NCBI RefSeq assembly: GCF_949292005.1
Contig: NZ_CASEXV010000065.1
Coordinates: 1-22,826 of the forward strand
DNA from: an uncultured Bifidobacterium sp.
GTDB taxonomy: Bacteria; Actinomycetota; Actinomycetes; Actinomycetales; Bifidobacteriaceae
Reading direction: 5' to 3'
Length of the DNA: 22,826 bases
The notes below the pieces were generated by a model. The model was not told where the DNA came from, did no database searches, and was given only the letters and a program-made list of their open reading frames with translations. The stretch's first letter is position 1; each line of letters opens with the position of its first letter. A program made the translations under genes and the position numbers. Shown here one piece after another: positions 22,764-22,826 of this stretch.

Positions 22764-22799
22764 CTAGCTACTTACATAGTTATGTAAGTAGCTAGTTAT
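22760..22799. repeat. Near-perfect 40-bp AT-rich palindrome
   Basis: Arms 22760-22778 and 22781-22799 are perfectly complementary over 19 bp with only GT between them. It holds stop codons in every frame and includes the stop of the resolvase remnant frame. It has no GC-rich stem and no clear T run, so it is an unusual terminator at best. A minus-strand frame entering from the right edge (DELATAKAE) would stop at TAA in its right arm, so it may sit between convergent genes. Confidence 0.9.
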
Positions 22800-22826
22800 T
22801 CTGCTTTCGCTGTTGCCAACTCATCC

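Noticed and set aside
22796..22826. C-terminal end of a minus-strand gene (DELATAKAE)
   Set aside because: Only nine codons are in the window, too few to support a gene; noted with the palindrome.
1..22826. CRISPR arrays, rRNA, tRNA and complete insertion sequences
   Set aside because: No regularly spaced repeats, no RNA-gene-like folds and no intact transposase were seen on either strand by eye.

Overview
The window is GC-rich and densely coded, with genes on both strands. The gene content suggests Bifidobacterium or a close actinobacterial relative. Pointers are a BY-kinase of exopolysaccharide type, a G5/lysozyme-fold wall protein, a DUF4916 Nudix-like protein, an NADH pyrophosphatase-type Nudix, an isolated glycine-cleavage H protein with a lipoate ligase, a class A PBP, a Dpm-type glycosyltransferase, and many leaderless start codons. 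The genus is an inference from gene content; no rRNA or other marker is present.

Layout. 1-1026: the 3' end of a tyrosine-kinase (BY-kinase) gene broken by a small frameshift, then a small single-membrane-span protein. 1220-2789 (minus): a secreted/anchored wall protein (DUF348, G5 and lysozyme-like domains) and thioredoxin, separated by a strong terminator. 2959-8890 (plus): a DUF4916 protein, an alpha/beta hydrolase overlapping an NADH-pyrophosphatase-like Nudix gene, a membrane-anchored L,D-transpeptidase-like protein that has lost both catalytic residues, gcvH, and an APP1-type (DUF2183) phosphatase. 8932-17228 (plus): S9 prolyl oligopeptidase/oligopeptidase B, leuB, a TM2 protein, a lipoate-protein ligase, a Crp/Fnr regulator and a bifunctional PBP. 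17335-21485: an old-yellow-enzyme, pyrD (minus), a polyprenol-phosphate mannosyltransferase-like GT2 and a DeoR regulator. 21600-22826: an accessory island with an AT-rich control region, a putative BrnT-like toxin and ribbon-helix-helix antitoxin pair, a serine-resolvase remnant without its catalytic N-terminus, and a near-perfect 40-bp palindrome.

Three themes connect the window. (1) Cell envelope: BY-kinase, G5/lysozyme protein, Ldt-like pseudoenzyme, PBP and Dpm. (2) Lipoylation: GcvH and a fused lipoate ligase are both present, with no glycine-cleavage P, T or L protein and no 2-oxoacid dehydrogenase here. (3) Expression: at least eight genes, and a possible ninth (ptrB), carry a -10-like hexamer (TANNNT or GATAAT) ending 6-8 nt before the best start codon, which is the layout of leaderless mRNAs. 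Genes with good Shine-Dalgarno sites lack this spacing.

Most of the window is ordinary core genome. The best candidates for new biology are the catalytically dead L,D-transpeptidase, the orphan GcvH/LplA pair, and the toxin-antitoxin/resolvase/palindrome module at the right edge.
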